Shown here piece by piece: positions 9,468 to 17,533 of a DNA stretch of 46,358 nt. Location of the stretch: assembly GCA_018267515.1 (NCBI GenBank), contig JAFDYJ010000035.1, positions 77,615-123,972 on the forward strand, written 5' to 3'. This DNA is from Bacteroidota bacterium (lineage in GTDB: Bacteria; Bacteroidota; Bacteroidia; Chitinophagales; Chitinophagaceae). The notes under the pieces were generated by a model that did not search any database, was not told the DNA's origin, and worked only from the letters and a program-made list of their open reading frames with translations. The position numbers were made by a program, and so were the translations under genes. The number at the start of each line of letters is the position of its first letter. Positions within the stretch are counted from its first letter, which is position 1.

Positions 9468-9525
9468 AGGCTTTAAACTACAAAATAAATTGAAACTATT
9501 AACCAGGAATATTAAAAACTATCTG

Positions 9526-10776
9526 TTAACTGTATCCCTTTACAATGACACAGGCATTATGACCTCCAAAACCAAAGGTATTACTTAGTGCAGCACGAAC
9601 GGTGCGCTGCTGAGCTTTTTCAAAAGTAAAATTAAGCCGGGGATCCAATTCCGGATCATCCGTAAAATGATTGATAGTAGGAGGAATAATGTTGTTTTGA
9701 ATACTCAGGATACAGGCCATTGTTTCCACAACTCCGGCCGCACCCAGGCAATGTCCTGTCATGGACTTGGTAGAGCTGATATTTAAATTGTAAGCATGGT
9801 CGCCGAATACAGATACAATAGCTTTTATCTCAGCAATATCTCCTAAAGGCGTAGCGGTTCCATGAGTATTTATATAATCTATATCTCCGGGTTGCATACC
9901 GGCATCTTCTAAAGCTGCCGCCATCACATGTTTTGCGCCTAATCCTTCCGGGTGAGGTGCCGTAATATGATAAGCATCTGCAGTAGCTCCGGCTCCGCCA
10001 ATTTCGCAATATATTTTGGCTCCTCTCTTTAAAGCATGCTCCAACTCTTCCACAATAAGGACACCGGCTGCTTCTCCTATCACAAATCCATCCCGGTCTT
10101 TATCATAAGGTCGGCTTGCAGTTTTCGGATCATCATTTCTTTCACTTAAAGCCTTCATTGCATTAAACCCTCCCACACCTGCTTCACTGATTACACTTTC
10201 AGATCCACCGGTTACAATGATATCAGCTTTGCCCATCCGGATCAGGTTAAAGGATTCCATAATGGCATGAGTGGAAGATGCACAGGCACTGACAACTGCA
10301 AAATTGGGTCCCCTGAATCCATGCCGCATAGATATTTGACCGGCTGCTATATCCAGTATCATTTTAGGAATAAAAAAGGGATTGAAGCGGGGAGTGCCAT
10401 CCCCTTTTGCAAAATTTGTTACCTCTTCCTGAAAAGTAATCAGACCTCCGATACCACTTGCAAAAACAACTCCTACCCTGTCCACATTTACATTGTCTTT
10501 ATTAATACCTGCATCTTTCACAGCCTGGTCACTTGCTACCAACGCCGTTTGAGTAAAACGGTCAATTTTACGGGCTTCCTTTTTTTCTAAGAAATCAGTG
10601 GGCTCAAAATTTTTTATTTCGCAAGCAAATTTTGTTTTGAATTTTGAAGCATCGAACCGGGTAATAAAATCTGCACCGGATACTCCATTGATTAATCCTT
10701 TCCAGTAGTCATCAACAGAATTTCCCAGTGGGGTTAATGCACCCATACCGGTTACAACAACTCTTCTTAATTCCAT
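9526..10776 (-). CDS. fabF: Beta-ketoacyl-ACP synthase II (FabF)
   Basis: A 416-residue condensing enzyme that elongates acyl-ACP with malonyl-ACP in type II fatty-acid synthesis. The catalytic triad is visible: Cys165 (VVSACASSTHA), His near 305 (INTHGTATPLGD) and His near 342 (SMTGHCLGAAG). The C-terminal NTFGFGGHNA loop is intact. It lies downstream of acpP on the same strand, separated by a 116-base gap holding a strong terminator-like hairpin, so it may be expressed by partial readthrough. ATG 10776 is well placed. Confidence 0.97.
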   Translation of the reverse strand: MELRRVVVTGMGALTPLGNSVDDYWKGLINGVSGADFITRFDASKFKTKFACEIKNFEPTDFLEKKEARKIDRFTQTALVASDQAVKDAGINKDNVNVDRVGVVFASGIGGLITFQEEVTNFAKGDGTPRFNPFFIPKMILDIAAGQISMRHGFRGPNFAVVSACASSTHAIMESFNLIRMGKADIIVTGGSESVISEAGVGGFNAMKALSERNDDPKTASRPYDKDRDGFVIGEAAGVLIVEELEHALKRGAKIYCEIGGAGATADAYHITAPHPEGLGAKHVMAAALEDAGMQPGDIDYINTHGTATPLGDIAEIKAIVSVFGDHAYNLNISSTKSMTGHCLGAAGVVETMACILSIQNNIIPPTINHFTDDPELDPRLNFTFEKAQQRTVRAALSNTFGFGGHNACVIVKGYS

Positions 10777-10805
10777 ACAGCCAGCAGTTATTAATTTATT
10801 TGAAG

Positions 10806-10843
10806 CAAAAAACCGCCTTCACAGTTTGTGAACCAGAAGGCGG
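10806..10843 (-). terminator. Terminator/attenuator hairpin between acpP and fabF
   Basis: Perfect inverted repeat CCGCCTTC (10813-10820) / GAAGGCGG (10836-10843). On the minus strand it is followed directly by a T-run (plus A-run 10807-10812). Inside it, TTCACA-AAC-TGTGAA can pair as an alternative inner stem. It is positioned after acpP and before fabF, so it may end most acpP transcripts while letting some through. Confidence 0.8.
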
Positions 10844-10892
10844 AGTTCCTTAATCCATTCCAAATATCCTGAATTATTCAGGATATACGGCA

Positions 10893-11129
10893 CTATTTGG
10901 CATGCTCTTCCAGGTAAGCAATAGCCTGTCCCACTGTGGTAATGGTTTCAGCCTGCTCATCAGGAATGGAAATATTAAATTCTTTTTCAAATTCCATAAT
11001 CAATTCCACTGTATCAAGGGAATCTGCTCCCAGGTCATTAGTGAATGAGGCTTCATTGGTTACTTCACCTTCGTCAACGCCCAATTTGTCAACGATAATT
11101 TTTTTAACTCTAGATGCAATGTCTGACAT
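10893..11129 (-). CDS. acpP: Acyl carrier protein
   Basis: A 78-residue acidic carrier protein of type II fatty-acid synthesis. The 4'-phosphopantetheine attachment serine is Ser37 in the motif [16 protein letters not shown]. The four-helix layout and length are typical. ATG 11129 lies 28 bases after an exact -7 element (TATTTTTG). The downstream gene is fabF, across an intrinsic-terminator-like hairpin. That arrangement suits a high acpP:fabF expression ratio. Confidence 0.98.
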   Translation of the reverse strand: MSDIASRVKKIIVDKLGVDEGEVTNEASFTNDLGADSLDTVELIMEFEKEFNISIPDEQAETITTVGQAIAYLEEHAK

Positions 11130-11156
11130 GACGTATAAGTTTGGTTAATATGGCTG

Positions 11157-11164
11157 CAAAAATA
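11157..11164 (-). promoter_or_regulatory. -7 promoter element of acpP
   Basis: Minus-strand TATTTTTG, an exact TAnnTTTG match 28 bases upstream of the acpP ATG. No TTG is present at the usual -33 spacing. Confidence 0.6.
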
Positions 11165-11222
11165 TACTTTTTGAGTAAATCAGCATCGCAAAGATGATTT
11201 TTTCCTTTTTGTTCAAATTCGG

Positions 11223-11241
11223 TTAAAAAGCAGCTTTTTAA
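11223..11241. promoter_or_regulatory. 19-bp perfect palindrome between acpP and the GNAT gene
   Basis: TTAAAAAGC-A-GCTTTTTAA, two perfect 9-bp arms around one base, in the 238-base divergent gap between acpP and the acetyltransferase gene. It lies about 60 bases upstream of the acpP -7 element. It could be an operator, or a hairpin left from a bidirectional terminator; function is unknown. Confidence 0.35.
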
Positions 11242-11367
11242 ACAAAGGCATCCAAAGAAAAGTTCCGGTAAAATAAAAATAGGGATCGGTTGGCCGTTTT
11301 CTAAGTTCTTTGTAATTTGTCCGAAAGGTTTCCATCGGAAAAAGCCTCTGAACTCAACAACTTAGGA

Positions 11368-11796
11368 ATGGCTCTGAAAATTATAGATCACGGGACTGCT
11401 GAATACCGGCAAATGGTAAAATTGCGGGATGATATTTTACGAAAGCCGCTTGGACTTAGTTTTTCTGAAACAGAACTGGAAGAAGAAAAAGATAATATGT
11501 TTATCGGTGCTTTTGATGATGACAGAATGTTGGGTTGCTGTATGCTGGTGGAAGAAGATGCCAATACAGTTCGTCTCCGGCAAATGGCAGTTTTAAATGA
11601 TTTACAGGGGAAGGGTATCGGCAGAGCTCTGATGAATTTTGCAGAAAATTTAGCCAGGGACCGGGGTTATAGAATCATCACTATGCATGCCCGGAAATAC
11701 GCTACCGGATTTTATGAAAAAATGGGATATAAGGTGGCGGGCCCTGAATTTATTGAATTGACGATACCACATTATATCATGGAAAAAAAATTGTAA
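11368..11796 (+). CDS. GNAT-family N-acetyltransferase
   Basis: A 142-residue acetyl-CoA-dependent acetyltransferase (GNAT fold). The acetyl-CoA-binding motif A is QMAVLNDLQGKGIGRALM (about residues 76-93), with the Q-x-x-G-x-G core. It is followed by the motif B region MHARKYATGFYEKMGYK. The reading frame is open back to a TTG at 11317, but ATG 11368 (MALKIIDHGT) gives a normal GNAT N-terminus. The substrate cannot be predicted. It resembles small ElaA/YjcF-like acetyltransferases. It converges on the YcxB-like gene across a terminator. Confidence 0.85.
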   Translation: MALKIIDHGTAEYRQMVKLRDDILRKPLGLSFSETELEEEKDNMFIGAFDDDRMLGCCMLVEEDANTVRLRQMAVLNDLQGKGIGRALMNFAENLARDRGYRIITMHARKYATGFYEKMGYKVAGPEFIELTIPHYIMEKKL

Positions 11797-11801
11797 CTCA
11801 A

Positions 11802-11831
11802 AAAATCCGCTTAAAGATTAACCCGGATTTT
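11802..11831. terminator. Bidirectional terminator between GNAT and YcxB-like genes
   Basis: Inverted repeat AAAATCCG (11802-11809) / CGGATTTT (11824-11831) with a 14-base loop in the 40-base convergent gap. A/T-rich flanks on both sides fit a bidirectional terminator. Confidence 0.55.
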
Positions 11832-11836
11832 ACCTT

Positions 11837-12322
11837 CTAGCTTTTTCCCCTTTTAATATTTGATTTTAGCAACTGTCTCAGCTCCACAACTTCTTCATGA
11901 TCTTTACACCCGCTTTTTGGAACCAGGAAAAAAGAGCGACTATTGAAGTAAAGGTGAAAAAAATACGGGCTTTCCAGGTAAGAACTCAATGCACCCCATT
12001 CCCAGGAACGGGAGCCTTTTTCGTGCTGGAGCTTAAACCCTTGTTCATTAAAATTCATGCTGAAATGATCCTTAAAAGTGGCTGCCCTGCGGTAAACCAT
12101 TGAGGGCATCACAAACCAAAAACTGATCATTAACACAAACCACATGGAGGCACCGATAATAAATGCAAAAGGCGTAATCTTATGAAATAAATAAAGAATT
12201 AATGAGGCTATTGCAAATACATTAACCAGGATTATCATGATACGAATTTCCGGCCTGCTGATAAAATGATATCGCAATGCCTGCATCACCTTCCCTTTTT
12301 CATAACCGAATTGTATAGTCAT
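11837..12322 (-). CDS. YcxB-like membrane protein
   Basis: A 161-residue protein with two adjacent hydrophobic segments (about residues 28-47 and 50-72). A soluble C-terminal region resembles the YcxB-like domain: FSMNFNEQGFKLQHEKGSRS, then WEWGALSSYLESPYFFHLYF, ending with FFLVPKSG. Function is unknown for the family. The start is ATG 12322. It lies 86 bases downstream of the DksA-like gene on the same strand and may be in its operon. The domain call is from the recognisable pattern and is moderately sure. Confidence 0.65.
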   Translation of the reverse strand: MTIQFGYEKGKVMQALRYHFISRPEIRIMIILVNVFAIASLILYLFHKITPFAFIIGASMWFVLMISFWFVMPSMVYRRAATFKDHFSMNFNEQGFKLQHEKGSRSWEWGALSSYLESPYFFHLYFNSRSFFLVPKSGCKDHEEVVELRQLLKSNIKRGKS

Positions 12323-12408
12323 GTCTAATAATGCTTGATCAGCTAACAGATTGCTTTATCTTAAAAAAAGTAAGAGATGGTATCTGCAAATAAAACGGAC
12401 GTTGGGAA

Positions 12409-13275
12409 TTACTTGCTCATCATCTGCTTCGCTTCTATACTTAAAGTAGCATGAGGTACTGCACGAAGACGGGCTTTATCAATCAATTTCCCGGTAACCC
12501 TGCATATCCCGTATGTTTTATTTTCAATTCGCATCAGCGCCTTTTCCAGGTGATCAATAAAAGTGATCTGGCGACTTGCCATCTGGCTAAGTTGTTCCCG
12601 TTCCATACTTACACTGCCATCCTCCATCGTCATATAGCGGGCTTCATCCATATCGCCTCCTTCATCTTTACGGGTAATCAGTCCTTGTAAATAGGCAAGC
12701 TCTTTTTTGGCTGCATCCAATTTTTTTAAAATAATTTCTCTGAATTCAGTAAGATCCGCATCCGAATACCGTTGCGTTGGTGTAGTTTGATATTGCTGTA
12801 AAGGGGAATCCAAAACAGATTTAGTAAATTCAGGTTCATATTTTACAGAACTCTTAGTTGTGATTTTTGGAATCACAATTTTAGCCGGCTTCGGAGGCTC
12901 TTTTTTAATAATAGGCTTTACTTTAGGCTTAATTGATACCAGCGATTTCGGATCAAAAGCTCCTGTCTTTTTAACAGGTTTAGCTGCCTCCACCACAGGT
13001 TTTACCGGATGTGACGGCTTTACAGGGTGTGCTGGTTTTACCGGATGCACAGGTTTTGCTGCTTTTGCAGAGACAGGTTTTGCAACATTCTTTTTAGGTG
13101 TCGCTTTATGTGTAACAGGTTTTACAACCTTTTTATTAATCGCTTTTTTAGGTGTAGAGCTTTTCATGGGTTTTTTTGCAGCTGGCTTTTTAGGGGCTGC
13201 TTTTTTGGCGGACTTAGCGACCTTTTTTGGTGCCGTTTTCCCTCCCGAAGGATGGGTATGCTTTTTAGTTGCCAT
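12409..13275 (-). CDS. DksA/TraR-family protein with histone-H1-like tail
   Basis: A 288-residue protein. Residues 1 to about 130 form a very basic Lys/Pro/Ala tail with histone-H1-like KPAAKKP motifs and PVKPxHPVKP repeats (near 75-95), likely disordered and nucleic-acid binding. Residues from about 165 on match the DksA/TraR coiled-coil plus zinc-finger fold (FREIILKKLDAAKKELAYLQ, then the IENKTYGICRVTGK region). Only one of the four zinc cysteines remains (Cys258); the others read as Val/Thr/Gly and LSIEA positions, so a C4 zinc site is not expected. It starts three bases after the ileS stop and so is coupled to ileS. A role in RNA-polymerase or nucleoid regulation is inferred. Confidence 0.85.
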   Translation of the reverse strand: MATKKHTHPSGGKTAPKKVAKSAKKAAPKKPAAKKPMKSSTPKKAINKKVVKPVTHKATPKKNVAKPVSAKAAKPVHPVKPAHPVKPSHPVKPVVEAAKPVKKTGAFDPKSLVSIKPKVKPIIKKEPPKPAKIVIPKITTKSSVKYEPEFTKSVLDSPLQQYQTTPTQRYSDADLTEFREIILKKLDAAKKELAYLQGLITRKDEGGDMDEARYMTMEDGSVSMEREQLSQMASRQITFIDHLEKALMRIENKTYGICRVTGKLIDKARLRAVPHATLSIEAKQMMSK

Positions 13276-13278
13276 TTT

Positions 13279-16200
13279 TTAGCCTTTTTTTGAAACAATT
13301 ACTTTTAGTGAAACATCATTGACTTCAATCTCTGTACCACCCTCAATTTCGGGTAATATTTCCAGATTATCTGCCAGAATTTCGGCGCAAATATAGGTTT
13401 TAAACTGCGCTAATGACTCTTTAAGTCCATTATTTACTGCCACTTTAACTTCTATGCGGTCAGTTAGCTCAAAACCATTGTCTTTCCGGATATTTTGAAT
13501 CCGGTTAACAAATTCACGGGCATCCCCTTCCCTTTTCAGCTCAGGGGTCAGGGTGATATCCAAAGCTACTGTCAACAACCCTTTATTTGCTACCATCCAG
13601 CCCGGGATATCATTGCTGCTGATTTCAACTTCGGCCCTTTCAAGAATCAAAGATTCGCCATCTATAATTAATGTATAATTTCCCTGTTTTTCCAGCTTTT
13701 GAATTTCTTCCTGTGAAAACAGGGCTAAAGAAGCTGTCACTGCCTTCATCTTAGGCCCCAATTTTTTACCCAAGGCTGAATAATTGGGTTTGATCATTTT
13801 CCGGATAAATGTATTATCCGGATCAAGATATTCGATTTCTTTTACGTTTACTTCACTGCGGATTAAGTTTTCTACTTTTTGTACTTGTGTTTTCATCCCC
13901 GGATTCAGTGCAGGTATCAGTACTTTCTGTAAAGGCTGGCGAACTTTTATGTTTACCTTTTTGCGTATTGATAGTATTAAAGAAGATATATCCTGAGCCA
14001 TTTGCATCCTCTCTTCTAATGACCTGTCTATTACATTCTCATCAGCTACCGGAAAATCAACATGGTGAACAGATTCCGCCTTAAACCGTTGGGTAATTGA
14101 ATTCAGATTTTGAAAAACCACATCGCTGAAAAAAGGAGAAATAGGCGCCATCAGCCTGACTAATGTTTCGAGGCATTCATACAATGTCTGGTAAGCGCAA
14201 ATTTTATCCTGCTCATATTCACCTTTCCAATAACGACGGCGGCACAAACGGACATACCAATTACTCAACTGTTCATCTATAAAATCTTCAATAGCCCTGC
14301 CTGCCTGCGTGGGTTCATAATCATCCATAAAATCATTTACCTGCTTCACTAAGGAATTCAATGAAGAAAGTATCCAGCGGTCAATTTCAGGCCGTTCATT
14401 CAGCGGAATATATTTTTCTTTAAATGCAAACCCATCCACATTTGAATACAGGACAAAAAACTGGTACGTATTATATAAAGTGCCAAAGAATTTTCGTTGT
14501 ACTTCTTTAATACCTTCCAGATCGAACTTCATATTCTCCCAGGGAGAGGCATTGGTGATAAGATACCAACGGGTAGCATCGGCACCATACGTTTCAATTG
14601 TCTTGAATGGATCCACCACATTACCCAACCGCTTACTCATTTTATTTCCGTTCTTATCCAGCACCAGGCCATTCGATACACAGGTTTTATAAGCTACTGA
14701 ATCAAAAACCAGGGCGGCAATAGCATGAAGCGTATAAAACCATCCACGGGTTTGGTCCACACCTTCTGCTATGAAGTCGGCCGGAAATGAAGCTTTAAAA
14801 ATTTCTTTATTTTCAAAAGGATAGTGCCATTGTGCATACGGCATGGCTCCGCTGTCAAACCAAACGTCAATGAGATCCGGAATTCTTTTCATTGGTTTAC
14901 CCGAATCAGAAACTAATATAATTTCATCAACAAAAGGTTTGTGTAAATCGGCAAGGAGTTTCCTGATACCCGATTCAGGATCAGAATTACTTTCTTTCTG
15001 AGCCTGTGCCCTATATCCGGCCTCCATCGCTTTTTCAATCTCTTCTTTTAATTCTTTAACTGATCCGATGCACTTTTCTTCTTTTCCGTCTTCTGTTCTC
15101 CATATCGGCAAAGGAGTTCCCCAAAATCTGGAACGGCTTAAATTCCAGTCCACCATATTTTCCAGCCAGTTTCCAAATCGTCCTTCTCCGGTAGATTTCG
15201 GTTTCCAGTTGATCGTTTTATTTAACTCCACCATCCGTTCTCTCAGGGCTGTCGTTTTAATAAACCATGCATCCAGCGGGTAATATAAAACCGGCTTATC
15301 AGTTCTCCAGCAATGCGGATAACTGTGTTCATATTTCTCTACCTTGAAAGCCCGGTTCTCTTTTTTCAATTTCACGGCTATGTCAACATTTACATCAACG
15401 TAATCTTTCTGGTCTTTATAATTTTTTACATAGCGGTTGCTGAATTCACCTAAGCCATCAATAAATTTTCCCTGCCGGTCCACCATTGTCAATATCCCGA
15501 TATCATATTTCTGCCCGACTTTAAAGTCATCAGCACCAAATGCAGGAGCCGTATGAACGATACCGGTACCATCTTCCGTCGTTACAAAGTCACTTAACAA
15601 TATTTTGAATGCATTTGGATTATCTGTTTTGTTAGCTTCATAAGGAAGCAACTGATCATAGGAAATTCCTTCAAGATTTTTGCCTTTGAATTCAGCAATT
15701 ACTTTCCAGGGAAGTGATTTTGTTTTTTCATTGTAATTTTCAAAATCACCCTCCTTATCCTCTTCTTTAAAATATTTTCCAAGTAATGCTTTTGCTAAAA
15801 CAACATGGATAGGGTTGTGGAGATAAGGATTAAAAGTTTTCACCAATACATAATCAATAGTAGCCCCGACAGTCAATCCTAAATTTGAGGGAAGCGTCCA
15901 GGGTGTAGTTGTCCATGCTAAAAAGAAAACTTCACCACCCTTTTTTTGAATTTCGAAAACCTGGTTTTGTGTGGATGCTGAAGTTCTTCCTTTGGAGGCC
16001 CGCCCGACCGAGTCATTCGGGCGGGGATTTAGGGAGGATGCCCTAAACATAGCCACACAACTCGTATCCTTTACATTTTTATAGGTTCCCGGCTGGTTCA
16101 ATTCATGCGAACTCAACCCGGTTCCTGCGGCAGGTGAATACGGTTGAATGCTGACGCTTTCATACAACAATCCTTTTTCGTACAATTGTTTCAGTAACCA

Positions 16201-16692
16201 CCATAATGTTTCGATGTATTCATTTTTGAAAGTGATATAGGGATCGTTCAGATCAACCCAATAACCCATTTTCCGGGTCAGGTCATCCCATTTGTCTTTG
16301 TACCTCAGCACCGCTTCCCGGCACTTGTGATTATACTCTTCTACAGTAATTTTTTTGCCAATATCTTCCTTGGTAATTCCTAATTCCTTTTCGACTCCTA
16401 ACTCAACCGGTAATCCATGTGTATCCCACCCCCCTTTTCTTTTTACCTGGAAACCTTTCATGGTTTTATAGCGGCAAACCAAATCTTTCAGTGTTCTTGA
16501 AATAACATGGTGAATCCCCGGCATTCCATTAGCGCTTGGAGGGCCTTCATAAAAAACAAAGGATGGAGATCCGTCCCGAAGTGATACACTTTTTTCAAAA
16601 GTATTTTCCGCCTTCCATTTTTCTAAAATTTCTTTCTCGATAACCGGAAGATTGAGTTGTGAAAATTCCTTGTATTTACTGCTGTTAACCAT
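13279..16692 (-). CDS. ileS: Isoleucyl-tRNA synthetase
   Basis: Class I synthetase charging tRNA-Ile, 1137 residues from ATG 16692. The open frame starts at 16707, but that point lies inside the -7 element, so 16692 is chosen. The HIGH-type motif is PPSANGMPGIHHVIS (about residues 51-65). The editing-domain block AWTTTPWTLPSN follows at about 259, and the KMSKR loop appears as NGNKMSKRLGN. The C-terminal anticodon-binding half is present. Oddity: residues about 218-240 are encoded by a REP-like palindromic insertion (see 15973-16041) absent from the family pattern; it lies in a loop before the editing domain and keeps the frame. No other lesions were seen, so the enzyme is presumably active. 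Confidence 0.97.
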   Translation of the reverse strand: MVNSSKYKEFSQLNLPVIEKEILEKWKAENTFEKSVSLRDGSPSFVFYEGPPSANGMPGIHHVISRTLKDLVCRYKTMKGFQVKRKGGWDTHGLPVELGVEKELGITKEDIGKKITVEEYNHKCREAVLRYKDKWDDLTRKMGYWVDLNDPYITFKNEYIETLWWLLKQLYEKGLLYESVSIQPYSPAAGTGLSSHELNQPGTYKNVKDTSCVAMFRASSLNPRPNDSVGRASKGRTSASTQNQVFEIQKKGGEVFFLAWTTTPWTLPSNLGLTVGATIDYVLVKTFNPYLHNPIHVVLAKALLGKYFKEEDKEGDFENYNEKTKSLPWKVIAEFKGKNLEGISYDQLLPYEANKTDNPNAFKILLSDFVTTEDGTGIVHTAPAFGADDFKVGQKYDIGILTMVDRQGKFIDGLGEFSNRYVKNYKDQKDYVDVNVDIAVKLKKENRAFKVEKYEHSYPHCWRTDKPVLYYPLDAWFIKTTALRERMVELNKTINWKPKSTGEGRFGNWLENMVDWNLSRSRFWGTPLPIWRTEDGKEEKCIGSVKELKEEIEKAMEAGYRAQAQKESNSDPESGIRKLLADLHKPFVDEIILVSDSGKPMKRIPDLIDVWFDSGAMPYAQWHYPFENKEIFKASFPADFIAEGVDQTRGWFYTLHAIAALVFDSVAYKTCVSNGLVLDKNGNKMSKRLGNVVDPFKTIETYGADATRWYLITNASPWENMKFDLEGIKEVQRKFFGTLYNTYQFFVLYSNVDGFAFKEKYIPLNERPEIDRWILSSLNSLVKQVNDFMDDYEPTQAGRAIEDFIDEQLSNWYVRLCRRRYWKGEYEQDKICAYQTLYECLETLVRLMAPISPFFSDVVFQNLNSITQRFKAESVHHVDFPVADENVIDRSLEERMQMAQDISSLILSIRKKVNIKVRQPLQKVLIPALNPGMKTQVQKVENLIRSEVNVKEIEYLDPDNTFIRKMIKPNYSALGKKLGPKMKAVTASLALFSQEEIQKLEKQGNYTLIIDGESLILERAEVEISSNDIPGWMVANKGLLTVALDITLTPELKREGDAREFVNRIQNIRKDNGFELTDRIEVKVAVNNGLKESLAQFKTYICAEILADNLEILPEIEGGTEIEVNDVSLKVIVSKKG
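15973..16041. repeat. REP-like palindromic insertion inside ileS
   Basis: A GC-rich palindrome, CCCGCCCGA (15999-16007) / TCGGGCGGG (16017-16025), sits in a 63-base unit between two copies of ggatgc (15973-15978 and 16036-16041). The 63-base period equals 21 codons, so the ileS frame is kept. Flanks read CCTCCCTAAATCCCC and CCTCCAAAGG on the minus strand. I recall similar sequence in intergenic repeats of Bacteroidota, but I could not check this. Confidence 0.7.
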
Positions 16693-16704
16693 GATAAAAG
16701 TGGG

Positions 16705-16712
16705 CAAAGTTA
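16705..16712 (-). promoter_or_regulatory. -7 promoter element of ileS
   Basis: Minus-strand TAACTTTG, an exact TAnnTTTG match. It ends 13 bases before ATG 16692, predicting a leader of only about 5-8 bases, and it rules out the upstream start at 16707. Confidence 0.6.
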
Positions 16713-16877
16713 AGAAAATTCAGCAGCGTATCATAAAGAAATACAATGTGCTTAAACCGGTTTTTTTTAATTTACGATCTCTCCATTTCTGATTGGCCTT
16801 TTTCGGTTTTTTGCAAAAAAATAATTCAGAGATCTATTAAAATTATTACCTCTTTGTCTTTCTCAATACAACAAATA

Positions 16878-16908
16878 AATGTCAGCCTTCAACAACCAGG
16901 CTGACATT
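16878..16908 (-). terminator. Terminator after the hmuY-like gene
   Basis: Perfect 11-bp inverted repeat AATGTCAGCCT (16878-16888) / AGGCTGACATT (16898-16908) with a 9-base loop, 40 bases past the stop of the minus-strand HmuY-like gene, with T-rich sequence after it. The rest of the 16693-16948 gap holds only the ileS promoter and AT-rich sequence. Confidence 0.75.
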
Positions 16909-16948
16909 ACATTTATTAATAAAAACACCGGGAAAATAAACCGAATCT

Positions 16949-17533
16949 TTAAAAATCTGTGGAACCATTAGCCTGGTACACAAATCTGAATGTATAATCA
17001 AGTGCCCGGGGTACAGGGCCGGTAAATGGTTCATATTCCACTTTCATTATTTCCATTTTGGCATAATGGTTATCTGCTGTCCGGAAAATAAAAACTTTAC
17101 CGGGTTTGGGAATGAATGAATGTGTGCTCATATCATAATTATACCAGCTCCCATCTGAAATGGCTAACCGGCTGGAAGTAGTATCATACGCATAACCGGT
17201 TGCCGGTGCTGAAATGATCTGATCAAAAATCCCGTTTTGTAAAATGACACCTGCATTACCCGGCCCGCTTGCATTACTATTCACCAGGAAAGTGGCAAGC
17301 CTGATACCAAAATCCCATTTTCCGGTCGCTGAATCAACATTATTTACTATTCCATTGTTTTTAAAACTGAAAAATGCATAGGGACTGTTTGCCGAAAAAT
17401 TGACATTAAGCTTAACTGTATCGGATATTACTGTTATCGTTTTCCCGTTTTGATCTTTTTTGCAGGAAACAAAAAAAAGAATTCCGCAAAAGACAGACGT
17501 AATCATCACCATGGAAATAAATTTCTTCTTCAT
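16949..17533 (-). CDS. HmuY-like heme-binding lipoprotein
   Basis: A 194-residue lipoprotein resembling HmuY, the surface hemophore that strips heme from host or environmental carriers and hands it to a TonB receptor. A signal peptide ends in a lipobox-like FFVSC with Cys24. HmuY-type blocks are PYAFFSFKNNGIV, KWDFGIRLATFLVNS, the Gly/Asn-rich NASGPGNAGV and FIFRTADNHYAKMEI. His138 and His156 lie where heme-ligating His pairs could be; ligand roles are inferred. It overlaps the receptor stop (ATGA, 17530-17533). The receptor-first order is opposite to Porphyromonas hmuYR. Confidence 0.85.
   Translation of the reverse strand: MKKKFISMVMITSVFCGILFFVSCKKDQNGKTITVISDTVKLNVNFSANSPYAFFSFKNNGIVNNVDSATGKWDFGIRLATFLVNSNASGPGNAGVILQNGIFDQIISAPATGYAYDTTSSRLAISDGSWYNYDMSTHSFIPKPGKVFIFRTADNHYAKMEIMKVEYEPFTGPVPRALDYTFRFVYQANGSTDF

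Noticed and set aside
12451-13293. Plus-strand ORFs over the DksA-like gene, rich in Phe/Gly/Thr/Cys
   Set aside because: Antisense readings of the Lys/Pro/Ala tail; low-complexity composition mirrors the minus-strand codons and no domain is seen.
16776-16834. GATCTCT/AGAGATC inverted repeat in the ileS-hmuY gap
   Set aside because: Arms of seven bases 45 bases apart in AT-rich sequence; no clear function.
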